This document shows positions 17,695 to 25,530 of a DNA stretch of 64,000 nt, piece by piece. Under the pieces are notes generated by a model. The model had not been told where the DNA came from, made no database searches, and was given only the letters and a program-made list of their open reading frames with translations. Location: positions 51,548-115,547 of the forward strand of contig DAONET010000006.1 of NCBI GenBank assembly GCA_035403225.1, read 5' to 3'. The translations under genes were made by a program, and so were the position numbers. How positions within the stretch are numbered: position 1 is the stretch's first letter; every line of letters begins with the position of its first letter. The stretch is from DAIRDK01 sp035403225. Its GTDB lineage: Bacteria > Bacteroidota > Bacteroidia > Bacteroidales > FEN-979.

Positions 17695-18114
17695 ATGTCC
17701 GGGAATATCACTTTCACCATGATCAAGCCATCGGCTGTCAAGAGCGGGTACATCGGCCCCATCCTTACCCGGTTTGCGGAAGCAGGATTCCGCATCGCTG
17801 CGTTAAAAATGCACCGGATGACCCGCCGGGAAGCGGAATTGTTTTATGAAGTGCATAAGGACAAGCCCTTCTACCCGAACCTGGTCGAATTCATGATCTC
17901 CGGTCCCATGGTAGCGGCTATCCTTGAAAAAGCCAATGCAGTGGAAGAATTCCGGATGCTTATCGGAACAACCGACCCTGCCGGGGCTGCCCCGGGAACG
18001 ATCCGCCGTTTATTTGGCGTCACCGTGACCGAAAACGCGGTACACGGCTCCGATAGTGATGAGAATGCGGTAATAGAAGGCCGTTTCTTCTTTTCAGAAG
18101 AAGAAAAATACTAG
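17695..18114 (+). CDS. ndk: nucleoside-diphosphate kinase
   Basis: A 139-residue Ndk, which passes phosphate from NTPs to NDPs through a phospho-histidine. The active-site motif NAVHGSDS gives His117, and TMIKPSAV, GTTDPAGAAPGTIR and RRLFG complete the nucleotide site. The ATG at 17695 gives the standard N-terminus (SGNITFTMIKP); a GTG at 17686 is nearer the promoter but adds nothing conserved. The gene is convergent with the XRE gene, and their stop codons share the palindrome CTAG. Length is normal for bacterial Ndk. Confidence 0.97.
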   Translation: MSGNITFTMIKPSAVKSGYIGPILTRFAEAGFRIAALKMHRMTRREAELFYEVHKDKPFYPNLVEFMISGPMVAAILEKANAVEEFRMLIGTTDPAGAAPGTIRRLFGVTVTENAVHGSDSDENAVIEGRFFFSEEEKY

Positions 18115-18560
18115 TCCTTTTCAGGATTTAACTCTCTGAATGTATGATCATTATAAACAATAATGATCTTTTCGATTTTTTTTCCGGATGCGGAAGCTTT
18201 TGGAGCCGGTACGGGAGTTGGCTGAGGAGTTTTTTTTACCATGACCGGCTCTTCCCTGGTGTAATCGGAAGATTCCAGTTCGGGAAAAAGCTCCGGTTCA
18301 ATATGGCTCCCGGGTATGGTCACGGGAGTAACGGGCGATTCACTTTCTGTTCCTTTCATCATATTGCCGGTTCCGTTCATTAACCAGGTGGTATCAACCA
18401 GCGGATACCTCTTCAGAATTTTTAACACAAATTCCAGACTGGGATTATTGCGCCCCGAAATAAGATGAGAAATTGCCGACCGTTGAACCCCGATCTCATC
18501 GGCAAACTGGGAGGGAGATATTCCCAACACTTTAATCAATTCCTGGATTCGCTCAACCAT
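18111..18560 (-). CDS. XRE-family helix-turn-helix regulator with a long C-terminal extension
   Basis: A 149-residue protein. Residues 1-60 form an XRE/Cro-type HTH (IQELIKVLGISPSQFADEIG, QRSAISHLISGRNNPS), the usual operator-reading fold. Residues about 70-130 are a proline- and charge-rich linker (TPQPTPVPAPKA), and a short C-terminal beta segment (KIEKIIIVYNDHTFRELN) follows. The C-terminal part does not resemble LexA/CI peptidase domains, as no Ser-Lys pair is evident. Upstream lie a -7 box at 18581-18588 overlapped by TTACA repeats and a 600-bp dyad-rich region, which suggests that it represses itself. Related HTH proteins with a similar C-terminal strand are common in Bacteroidota. Confidence 0.85.
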   Translation of the reverse strand: MVERIQELIKVLGISPSQFADEIGVQRSAISHLISGRNNPSLEFVLKILKRYPLVDTTWLMNGTGNMMKGTESESPVTPVTIPGSHIEPELFPELESSDYTREEPVMVKKTPQPTPVPAPKASASGKKIEKIIIVYNDHTFRELNPEKD

Positions 18561-18580
18561 CTGATCATTTTTTACAGTTA

Positions 18581-18588
18581 CAAAGTTA
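18581..18588 (-). promoter_or_regulatory. -7 box of the XRE gene overlapped by TTACA direct repeats
   Basis: CAAAGTTA, the complement of TAACTTTG, lies 20 bases before the XRE start. The tandem TTACAGTTACA (18572-18582) covers the expected start point and the edge of the -7 box, a good place for an autoregulatory operator. Confidence 0.5.
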
Positions 18589-18819
18589 AATAAATCGGCA
18601 GTTTACAGAAAATTTATCCCGATTTTTTGTAACTTAAAGTAATAGTTGATATAAATTATTCTTGTTATTGGATATCAACATTATAAATGGATGATAAGTT
18701 TGATTATCCTTCATTTTATCGAACATTTTACAATTCTAATCAACCGGTAGAGAGAATTACTTGATGTAATCCTTTCTTTTTATTGATAAACAGTGATTTT
18801 TCTAGTCTTTATCCAATGT

Positions 18820-18843
18820 TTACAGATGTAATTACACTTGTAA
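18820..18843. repeat. 24-bp near-palindrome with central TGTAATTACA
   Basis: TTACA at 18820-18824 mirrors TGTAA at 18839-18843 around the perfect 10-bp palindrome at 18827-18836; only two base pairs (18825/18838 and 18826/18837) fail to match. Confidence 0.75.
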
Positions 18844-18986
18844 CCAACATGAATTTACAGTTTACATTTTTATAGTTTGATTGGCGCCCGGATGTTTATT
18901 CAACCGAGTTATTTATCCTTTATTTGTTTGTCATTCTTTGTTATACGATACTTTTACCAGGGTTTATTCTTTGGTAAAAGAAGGTT

Positions 18987-19008
18987 TACAAATGTATTTA
19001 CATTTGTA
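18987..19008. repeat. inverted repeat TACAAATG-N6-CATTTGTA
   Basis: A perfect 8-bp dyad. Its centre is 33 bp (about three helical turns) from the centre of the next dyad at 19020-19041. Confidence 0.75.
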
Positions 19009-19019
19009 TTCTGATTTGG

Positions 19020-19041
19020 TTTACAAAGTTACACTTGTAAA
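19020..19041. repeat. inverted repeat TTTACAA-N8-TTGTAAA
   Basis: A perfect 7-bp dyad, 120 bases upstream of the DUF4301 start. It shares the TTTACA half-site with the other dyads in this region. Confidence 0.75.
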
Positions 19042-19161
19042 TCTTTGTTTCGGTATTTCAGCCTGAATTTTGGTTGGATTTTGCGGCAAGGAACCCGGAT
19101 TTTCCATCAGAAGAGATTGCATTTTTTCTGATCTTTGCTCCTACTAATCAGAACCAGCAAG

Positions 19162-20739
19162 ATGATCTTTGACGAGAAAGACCTCCGGCAGATTAATGAA
19201 AAAGGAATTCCGATCAGTACGATCGAAAACCAGATCCGGAATTTTGTGTCCGGTTTTCCCTGGTCTCCCCTCGACCGTCCTGCGACACGCGACGATGGAA
19301 TTTTCTCTTTCACCGCGGATGAGATTTCCTATTTCAGTCAATACTACGAAAATCATCTGGCGGGAGAGCATCCGGTAAAGTTCGTCCCTGCCTCGGGGGC
19401 AGCCAGCCGAATGTTCAAACATCTCTTCGAATCCCTTGATCAAATCCGTTCCGGCAACAAGGATGCTTTACTCCTTTCCGGTGATGCTGACTTCAATTCA
19501 ACAGGATATCTTCTGTCGCACTTACCCGACATCGCTTTTTTTCACGAGTTGAACAGCAAACTGGAGGATATACACGGGAAAAACGCTTCAACCCTGATCG
19601 CCGAAAAAGACTATCAGCCTGTCATCGAAGGCATTCTGACCCCTGATGGATTAAATTATGCCAATCTTCCCAAAGGACTGATTCTTTTCCACCTGTATCC
19701 CGAAGGGGCCCGCACCGCCGTAGCCGAGCATTTGGTTGAGGCGGCCCGTTACGCCACCGACGAGCATCATACCGCCAGGATCCATTTCACCATCTCTCCG
19801 GAACACCGGGAAAAATTCTTGGATCTCCTTCACACCATCAAAGAGAGATTCGAAAACCTGCTGGGCGTAAAATTTGAGATCACCTTCTCGGAACAAAAAC
19901 CTTCTACCGATACCATTGCCGTAGATGAGGAGAACGTCCCCTTCCGGAATCCCGACGGCTCGCTGCATTTCCGGCCGGGGGGACATGGCGCGCTGATCAG
20001 CAATCTGAACGACCTCGACGGAGGGATCATTTTTATCAAGAACATCGACAACATCGTTCCCGACCGGTTGAAACCGGATACCATATTATATAAAAAGGTA
20101 CTGGGCGGATATCTTCTTCAGATGAAAACCATCATCCATGGTTTTCTGGCAAAAGCTGAACACGGGAACGCCAGCGCCAGGGAAGTGGAAGAAATCGTCG
20201 AGTTCCTGAAAACCGGCCTTTGCATTCCTCCGCCGGACGGTCTGTGTCTGCGGCCTCTCCGGGAACAACAGGCAATCCTGTCGGACATCCTCGACCGGCC
20301 GATGCGCGTGTGCGGGATGGTGAAGAACGAAGGGGAACCCGGCGGCGGTCCTTTCTGGGTGAAAAGAAAAGACGGCCGTTCCTCGTTGCAGATCATCGAA
20401 TCGTCGCAGGTGGATCCAACCGATCTCCAGCAAAAATCAGTATTGTCGGCCGCCACACACTTTAACCCGGTCGATCTCGTTTGCTGTATAAACGACTATC
20501 ACGGGAGGAAGTTTGACCTGGACCGTTTCGTCGACCCGGCCACCGGTTTCATCTCCACGAAATCAAGCAGCGGAAAAACATTGAAAGCACAGGAGCTGCC
20601 TGGTTTGTGGAATGGCGCCATGGCCCGTTGGATCACGGTTTTTGTGGAAGTGCCCGTCATCACCTTCAACCCGGTGAAAACAGTGAATGATCTGTTAAGG
20701 CCACAACATATACAAGGAACCATAAACAATGCTCAATAA
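19162..20739 (+). CDS. DUF4301 family protein
   Basis: A 525-residue cytosolic protein of the Bacteroidota family DUF4301. The segment KFVPASGAASRMFK near residue 70 resembles the nucleotide loop of sugar-nucleotide pyrophosphorylases, and FRPGGHGALISNLNDLDGG (about 275-293) is a second conserved block, reminiscent of the G(H)GG elements in UDP-sugar pyrophosphorylases. These resemblances suggest a nucleotidyltransferase-like fold, but no activity is established to my knowledge. The ATG at 19162 is preferred over the CTG/TTG-type frame start at 19135. It follows the dyad-rich region and overlaps the next gene by 11 bases, so the two are probably co-transcribed. Confidence 0.85.
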   Translation: MIFDEKDLRQINEKGIPISTIENQIRNFVSGFPWSPLDRPATRDDGIFSFTADEISYFSQYYENHLAGEHPVKFVPASGAASRMFKHLFESLDQIRSGNKDALLLSGDADFNSTGYLLSHLPDIAFFHELNSKLEDIHGKNASTLIAEKDYQPVIEGILTPDGLNYANLPKGLILFHLYPEGARTAVAEHLVEAARYATDEHHTARIHFTISPEHREKFLDLLHTIKERFENLLGVKFEITFSEQKPSTDTIAVDEENVPFRNPDGSLHFRPGGHGALISNLNDLDGGIIFIKNIDNIVPDRLKPDTILYKKVLGGYLLQMKTIIHGFLAKAEHGNASAREVEEIVEFLKTGLCIPPPDGLCLRPLREQQAILSDILDRPMRVCGMVKNEGEPGGGPFWVKRKDGRSSLQIIESSQVDPTDLQQKSVLSAATHFNPVDLVCCINDYHGRKFDLDRFVDPATGFISTKSSSGKTLKAQELPGLWNGAMARWITVFVEVPVITFNPVKTVNDLLRPQHIQGTINNAQ

Positions 20740-22174
20740 CATGATTTCCAGGATTAAAACAAGCTTACGCCTTTTACCTTTTTTATTCTTCCTCCTGGCA
20801 GGGGTTACCGGTTCAGGGCAGGAAGGTTATAACATCAAGTTCAAAATCAATGGATTGAAGGACACTTCGTGTATTGTGGCCAATTATTTCGGGAATGGTA
20901 CCTACGTGAAGGATACCCTGAAAGTGGATGGATCGGGAAGAACTGTCTTCCACGCGCCGGATTCGTTGCCGAGGGGGATGTATATCCTGGTGATCACCGA
21001 TAAGAAGTATTTCGAATTTATTGTCAACAACGATAAGAAGTTCTCCATCGAGACAGATATAGAAAATCCGTCCGAGCACATCCGGGTGAGCGGTTCTCCG
21101 GAGAATTCCCTTTTCTACGATTACCTGGTTTATAACCGGATTCAGTATTCGCAGATCCAATCGCTGGAAGAGCGGTACAAGAAGAATGTGGATAACAGCG
21201 ACTCGGTTGCTTTTCTCCGAAAAAAACTAATGGCGTTAAATGATTCAAACATAGCCTATAAGCTGAACATCGTCCAAACCCATCCGAAGTCGTTCCTGGC
21301 TTTCATGATCAATGCCATGAAGGAGCCGGTCGTGCCGGAAGCTCCTCTCCTGCCCGGAGGACGGCCGGATTCCACGTTTGCCTTCCGGTATTTCAAGGCA
21401 CATTTCTGGGATGACACCGATTTTACGGATGACCGTCTGCTGCGGACGCCCGTTTATCATAACAAGCTGAAGCGTTATTTTGACCAGGTGATCGTGCAGA
21501 CTCCCGATTCGATCATTCCCGAGATTGACCGCCTGGTGGAGAAAGCCCGGCCGAACAAGGAGATGTTTAAATATATCGTGTGGTTTGTCACCTGGCATTA
21601 CGAAAATTCAGAGATCATGGGATTCGATGAAGTGTTTGTTCACGTCATCGACAAGTATTATGCCACCGGTCAGGCATGGTGGACCACCGGTACCACCCTG
21701 GACAACCTGGTGAACAAAGCCAAGCGGATCAAACCGTTGCTGATTGGGAAGATCGCGCCGAATATGGTGATGATGGATACGACGGGGCAGTTGGTTTCGA
21801 TGAACGATATCAAATCGAACATCCTGATCCTGTTGTTTTGGGATCCTGATTGCGGGCATTGTGTGGAAGAGATCCCGAAAATCCGCGATTTCTATGATCA
21901 GTATAAAGTGCAGATGGGGCTGGAGGTCTTCGCGGTATGTTCCGATACCAGCATGGTGAAAATGAAAAAAGAGATCAAAAAGCGCGATATGCACTGGATC
22001 AACGTGAATGGTCCCCGCAGTCTGACAGGCAATTATCATGATCAGTACGATATCAGGACAACGCCGGTGATCTTCATCTTAAACAAGGATAAAGAGATCA
22101 TTGCCAAACAGTTAAAGACAGATCAGTTAGAGAGTTTTCTGAATAACTATCTATCGTCTTCCCAACGGAAATAA
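20729..22174 (+). CDS. TlpA-like thioredoxin-fold protein with DUF4369-type N-terminus
   Basis: A 481-residue exported protein. After a signal segment (about 13-30) comes a beta-rich DUF4369-like domain (about 35-130), a helical middle region, and a C-terminal thioredoxin domain (about 335-475) with the redox pair in WDPDCGHCVEE (CGHC) and the cis-proline in IRTTPVIF. CGHC is the disulfide-isomerase type of active site. Such proteins are common in Bacteroidota and are thought to reduce or shuffle disulfides in the periplasm. The ATG overlaps the end of the DUF4301 gene. A bidirectional terminator follows. Confidence 0.9.
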   Translation: MLNNMISRIKTSLRLLPFLFFLLAGVTGSGQEGYNIKFKINGLKDTSCIVANYFGNGTYVKDTLKVDGSGRTVFHAPDSLPRGMYILVITDKKYFEFIVNNDKKFSIETDIENPSEHIRVSGSPENSLFYDYLVYNRIQYSQIQSLEERYKKNVDNSDSVAFLRKKLMALNDSNIAYKLNIVQTHPKSFLAFMINAMKEPVVPEAPLLPGGRPDSTFAFRYFKAHFWDDTDFTDDRLLRTPVYHNKLKRYFDQVIVQTPDSIIPEIDRLVEKARPNKEMFKYIVWFVTWHYENSEIMGFDEVFVHVIDKYYATGQAWWTTGTTLDNLVNKAKRIKPLLIGKIAPNMVMMDTTGQLVSMNDIKSNILILLFWDPDCGHCVEEIPKIRDFYDQYKVQMGLEVFAVCSDTSMVKMKKEIKKRDMHWINVNGPRSLTGNYHDQYDIRTTPVIFILNKDKEIIAKQLKTDQLESFLNNYLSSSQRK

Positions 22175-22192
22175 GCCGGGAAAGGGAATAAA

Positions 22193-22225
22193 AAAAAGGT
22201 GTCCCGCTTGCGAGACACCTTTTTC
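22193..22225. terminator. bidirectional terminator between the TlpA-like gene and rplT
   Basis: AAAAAGGTGTC (22193-22203) pairs with GACACCTTTTT (22214-22224). There is a T run on the + side and an eight-A run on the other, which makes it at least as strong for the leftward rplT transcript. Confidence 0.88.
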
Positions 22226-22244
22226 ATTATAAAAAACTGAATAT

Positions 22245-22592
22245 TTATTTGATAGCTTCGTCCACCACGGCTTTAAAAGCTTCGGGGTTGTTTGCGGCAA
22301 GGTCGGCCAGGGTTTTCCGGTTCAGTGCGATATTTTTCTTCGCCAGTTTTCCCATCAGTTCAGAATACGATAAACCGTATTCACGGGCGCCTGCATTGAT
22401 ACGGGTGATCCACAGTCCGCGGAAACTCCGTTTTTTGGCTCTGCGGTCACGGTATGCATACGTCAAACCTTTTTCAACAGAATTCTTGGCAACGGTCAGG
22501 ACATTCTTCCTTCTTCCGAATTGTCCTTTGGCCCTGTTCAGAATCTTTTTTCTTCGCGCTCTTGAAGCGACTGCATTTACAGATCTTGGCAT
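22245..22592 (-). CDS. rplT: 50S ribosomal protein L20
   Basis: A 115-residue basic protein with the usual L20 blocks (MPRSVNAVASRARRKKIL, RGLWITRINAGAREYGLSYS). L20 binds 23S rRNA early in large-subunit assembly and in many bacteria represses its own operon. It is the last gene of the leftward thrS-infC-rpmI-rplT set, 66 bases after rpmI, and is followed by a strong terminator. Length is typical. Confidence 0.98.
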   Translation of the reverse strand: MPRSVNAVASRARRKKILNRAKGQFGRRKNVLTVAKNSVEKGLTYAYRDRRAKKRSFRGLWITRINAGAREYGLSYSELMGKLAKKNIALNRKTLADLAANNPEAFKAVVDEAIK

Positions 22593-22658
22593 TTTACAAT
22601 TTTTTTTGCTTTAGCGCCCCTTACGGGACCTTTAAGCTAAAGGCAAGTTAAACATGGG

Positions 22659-22853
22659 TTAATTCTGAAGCATTTCTTTCACCACAGGAGTATCGACCTT
22701 ATCGAGAACAGCGGAGTAAGTCAGATTTCTTTTCCGTTTTTTCGTCTTTTTGGTCAGGATGTGGCTTTTGAAAGCGTGCTTCCTCTTGATTTTCCCGGTA
22801 CCAGTAAGCTCAAACCGCTTTTTGGCTCCGGATTTCGACTTCATTTTTGGCAT
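22659..22853 (-). CDS. rpmI: 50S ribosomal protein L35
   Basis: A 64-residue very basic protein (MPKMKSKSGAKKRFELTGTG, KRKHAFKSHILTKKTKKRKR) that is a standard L35 of the large ribosomal subunit. It lies between infC (68 bases away) and rplT, the classical order. No leader structure is obvious in the intervening gap. Confidence 0.97.
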   Translation of the reverse strand: MPKMKSKSGAKKRFELTGTGKIKRKHAFKSHILTKKTKKRKRNLTYSAVLDKVDTPVVKEMLQN

Positions 22854-22921
22854 TGATGTTTGATTTACAATTTATTATAAAGAACTAACTGTTTCTGCTT
22901 ATCTATTCAGTCGGTCACGCA

Positions 22922-23434
22922 TCATTTTTTGGGTGCAATGACCATGATCATTCTTTTTCCTTCCAGTTTCGGGAGTTGTTCAATTTTGCCATCTTCAGCC
23001 AGACCCTGTGCAAATTTCAGAAGGATCAATTCGCCTTTTTCTTTATAAATGATAGAACGTCCTTTAAAGTAGACATCCACTTTCACTTTTGCGCCATCCT
23101 TGAGGAACCTGATGGCATGATTCAGTTTGAAGTTGAAATCATGTTCATCGGTATTGGGTCCCAGTCGAATTTCTTTCACCACGATTTTAGCCGATTTGGC
23201 TTTAATCTCCTTCTGTTTCTTCTTCAGTTCGTACAGGAACTTTTTATAATCAACGATTTTACACACCGGCGGGTTGGCTGTCGGAGAGATCTCCACCAGG
23301 TCAAGACCCAGGTTTTCAGCCAGGGTAAGTGCTTCCCGAATATTGTAAATTCCTGGTTCTACATTTTCACCTACGACACGCACCACAGGGTCTTTAATTC
23401 GCTCATTGATGAAATGAGGATCCTCTTTTTTCAT
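22922..23434 (-). CDS. infC: translation initiation factor IF-3 (first-ATG frame; true start probably upstream)
   Basis: IF-3 binds the 30S subunit and checks start-codon and initiator-tRNA pairing. The frame from the first ATG (23434) gives 170 residues with the N-domain PVCKIVDYKKFLYELKKKQK and the C-domain FKGRSIIYKEKGE and LEGKRMIMVIAPKK. The frame stays open upstream to a stop at 23504-23506, and the added residues include a basic NQRRNRP stretch as in IF-3 of other Bacteroidota. GGAGG at 23484-23488 (complement strand) is placed seven bases before an in-frame AUA (23474-23476), which would give 184 residues. Rare start codons on infC are known to serve autoregulation. No ATG, GTG or TTG is available at that spacing. 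Confidence 0.95.
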   Translation of the reverse strand: MKKEDPHFINERIKDPVVRVVGENVEPGIYNIREALTLAENLGLDLVEISPTANPPVCKIVDYKKFLYELKKKQKEIKAKSAKIVVKEIRLGPNTDEHDFNFKLNHAIRFLKDGAKVKVDVYFKGRSIIYKEKGELILLKFAQGLAEDGKIEQLPKLEGKRMIMVIAPKK

Positions 23435-23473
23435 CGGTCGGTTGCGACGCTGATTATATACTGGTAGTGGCTT

Positions 23474-23488
23474 TATCAGATTACCTCC
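23474..23488 (-). promoter_or_regulatory. strong Shine-Dalgarno before a putative non-AUG start of infC
   Basis: On the complement strand GGAGG (23488-23484) is followed after seven bases by AUA (23476-23474), in frame with infC. Strong Shine-Dalgarno sequences are uncommon in Bacteroidota, so its place here, where no AUG follows, is notable. Confidence 0.55.
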
Positions 23489-23511
23489 GTTATTAAATGA
23501 GTACTAAATAT

Positions 23512-25449
23512 TTATTGATTTTGTTCTTTTTTTACTTCGTTTTGCAAAAATTCGATGAATTCGTCCACCTTTTGGGGGCCGAGATCACCGGTACCATGTT
23601 TCCTTACAGAGACGGTATTTTCCTTCTCTTCGCGTTCGCCAACGACCAGCATGTAAGGGATTTTCAATAATTCCGCATCGCGTATCTTCTTGCCTGCCTT
23701 TTCGTTGCGATCGTCAAATTGGGCGCGAATTTCGGAATTATTTAACAAATTAAAAACTTTTTTTGCATAGTCCATGTATTTTTCGCTGATCGGGATGACG
23801 GCAACCTGGTCGGGAGCCAGCCACAGTGGCAGGTTTCCGGCGGTATGTTCCAGTAATACGGCGACAAAACGTTCCATGGATCCAAAGGGGGCGCGGTGGA
23901 TCATTACCGGGCGATGTTTCTGGTTATCTGTCCCGATATATTCGAGGTCGAACCGTTCCGGAAGGTTGTAATCTACTTGGATGGTTCCCAGTTGCCATTT
24001 TCTTCCGATAGCATCCTTCACCATGAAATCCATCTTGGGTCCGTAGAAAGCTGCTTCGCCGGGTACTACCACGGTATTCAGACCGCTTTCTTCGGCCACA
24101 TCAATGATGGCCTTTTCCGCTTTTTCCCAATTTTCATCGGTTCCGATGTATTTTTCTTTGTGATTGGTATCACGGAGCGATATCTGGACGATGAAATCCT
24201 TGAAATTCAGGGATTTAAAGATAAGCATGACGATGGACATGACGCCCTTGAATTCATCTTTCACCTGGTCGGGGGTGCAGAAGATGTGGGCATCGTCCTG
24301 TGTAAAACCGCGTACCCGTGTGAGTCCGTGAAGTTCGCCACTCTGTTCATAACGGTAAACGGTGCCGAATTCCGCAACACGATAAGGCAGGTCGCGGTAC
24401 GAACGGGGTGAAGAAGCATAGATCTCGCAATGATGCGGGCAGTTCATCGGTTTCAGGAAGAACTCTTCTCCGGGAATAGGGGTCGAAATGGGGCGGAAAG
24501 AGCTTTCGCCGTATTTCTGGTAATGTCCGGAGGTCTTGTATAGTTCCACATTGCCGATATGGGGACAAATCACCTGCTGGTATCCTGCTTTCTTTTGTAC
24601 TTTTTTCAGGAACATCTCGAGAAGTTCGCGCAGTTGGGCGCCACGGGGAAGCCATAACGGAAGGCCTTGTCCCACGCGGGCAGAAAAAGTAAAAAGTTGC
24701 AATTCCTTTCCCAGTTTACGATGGTCGCGTTTTTTCGCTTCCTCCAGCATGACGAGGTAATCGGCTAACTCCTGGGCTTTCGGGAAGGTGATGCCGTAAA
24801 TACGGGTAAGTTGTTTACGTTTCTCATCACCGCGCCAGTAAGCGCCGGCGATATTCAACAGTTTGACAGCTTTAATTGAAGAGGTATCCGGAAGATGCGG
24901 CCCGCGGCACAAGTCCGTAAACTTGCCTGATTCATAAAAAGTGATCTGACCGTCATCCAGGTCCTGCAGCAGTTCCAGCTTATATTCGTCTCCTTTTTGG
25001 GTGAAATAGTCGATAGCTTCTGATTTGGAAACGCTTTTGCGAACAAAAGTCTGCTTCTCTTTCGCAAAGGCCAGCATCTTATCTTCGATCTTTTTAAAAT
25101 CTTCCGATGAGATCTCTTTTTCTCCGAAATCGATATCGTAATAAAAACCGTTTTCGATATCAGGGCCGATACCGAATTTCACGCCGGGATACAATTCTTC
25201 GATGGCTTCAGCCATGAGGTGTGCCGAGGAGTGCCACATGGTAGCTTTCCCTTCCGGGTCGTCCCAGGTCAACAGTTTCACCCTGGCATCTTTTCCGATG
25301 GGACGGGTAACATCCCATATTTCGTCATCCACTTTGGCTGCCAGCACTTTCCGTGCTAACCCTTCACTAATACTCTTTGCGACATCAAGGCTTGACACAC
25401 CTTCTGAAAAGTCACGGACAGTATTATCGGGTAAAGTAATATGAATCAT
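23512..25449 (-). CDS. thrS: threonine--tRNA ligase
   Basis: A 645-residue class II aminoacyl-tRNA synthetase. Domains in order: TGS (1-62), editing domain with WHSSAHLMAEA (HxxxH, near residue 73) , catalytic core with MNCPHHCEIY and the zinc ligands Cys/His, and the anticodon-binding domain from about 545 (YMDYAKKVFNLL, VVGEREEKENTVSVR). It charges tRNA-Thr and removes mis-attached serine. It heads the thrS-infC-rpmI-rplT operon, 35-62 bases before infC depending on its start, and has a well-formed promoter at 25476-25507. Length and motifs are normal. Confidence 0.98.
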   Translation of the reverse strand: MIHITLPDNTVRDFSEGVSSLDVAKSISEGLARKVLAAKVDDEIWDVTRPIGKDARVKLLTWDDPEGKATMWHSSAHLMAEAIEELYPGVKFGIGPDIENGFYYDIDFGEKEISSEDFKKIEDKMLAFAKEKQTFVRKSVSKSEAIDYFTQKGDEYKLELLQDLDDGQITFYESGKFTDLCRGPHLPDTSSIKAVKLLNIAGAYWRGDEKRKQLTRIYGITFPKAQELADYLVMLEEAKKRDHRKLGKELQLFTFSARVGQGLPLWLPRGAQLRELLEMFLKKVQKKAGYQQVICPHIGNVELYKTSGHYQKYGESSFRPISTPIPGEEFFLKPMNCPHHCEIYASSPRSYRDLPYRVAEFGTVYRYEQSGELHGLTRVRGFTQDDAHIFCTPDQVKDEFKGVMSIVMLIFKSLNFKDFIVQISLRDTNHKEKYIGTDENWEKAEKAIIDVAEESGLNTVVVPGEAAFYGPKMDFMVKDAIGRKWQLGTIQVDYNLPERFDLEYIGTDNQKHRPVMIHRAPFGSMERFVAVLLEHTAGNLPLWLAPDQVAVIPISEKYMDYAKKVFNLLNNSEIRAQFDDRNEKAGKKIRDAELLKIPYMLVVGEREEKENTVSVRKHGTGDLGPQKVDEFIEFLQNEVKKEQNQ

Positions 25450-25475
25450 TTTTCTTTAAATTCAAAACAGGGTGG

Positions 25476-25507
25476 CAAAGGTAGGAAAATAAAGGCAACT
25501 AACCAAA
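25476..25507 (-). promoter_or_regulatory. Bacteroidota-type promoter of thrS
   Basis: On the complement strand TTTG (25507-25504) and TACCTTTG (25483-25476) are 20 bases apart. The start point would be about 20 bases before the thrS ATG at 25449. This is one of the best promoter matches in the window. Confidence 0.75.
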
Positions 25508-25530
25508 TGAAGTTCCTGTCTTCTCCCCCA

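Larger units (their letters stand above)
18561..19161. promoter_or_regulatory. 601-bp gene-free region with an array of TTACA/TGTAA dyads
   Basis: No convincing gene lies here; the 61-codon TTG frame at 18881-19066 has no homology signal. The region is AT-rich and carries about 13 TTACA and 5 TGTAA pentamers. Clear dyads are 18603-18632 (TTACAGAAAA facing TTTTTTGTAA, 9 of 10 paired), 18756-18770 (ATTAC-N5-GTAAT), 18820-18843 (24-bp palindrome with two mismatched pairs around TGTAATTACA), 18987-19008 (TACAAATG-N6-CATTTGTA) and 19020-19041 (TTTACAA-N8-TTGTAAA). A different hairpin, CTTTTACCA-N12-TGGTAAAAG, is at 18951-18980. The dyads look like operators, possibly for the adjacent XRE protein. 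Confidence 0.6.

Noticed and set aside
18881..19066. 61-codon frame in the dyad-rich gap
   Set aside because: It begins with TTG, has no ribosome-binding site or conserved feature, and runs through the inverted repeats.
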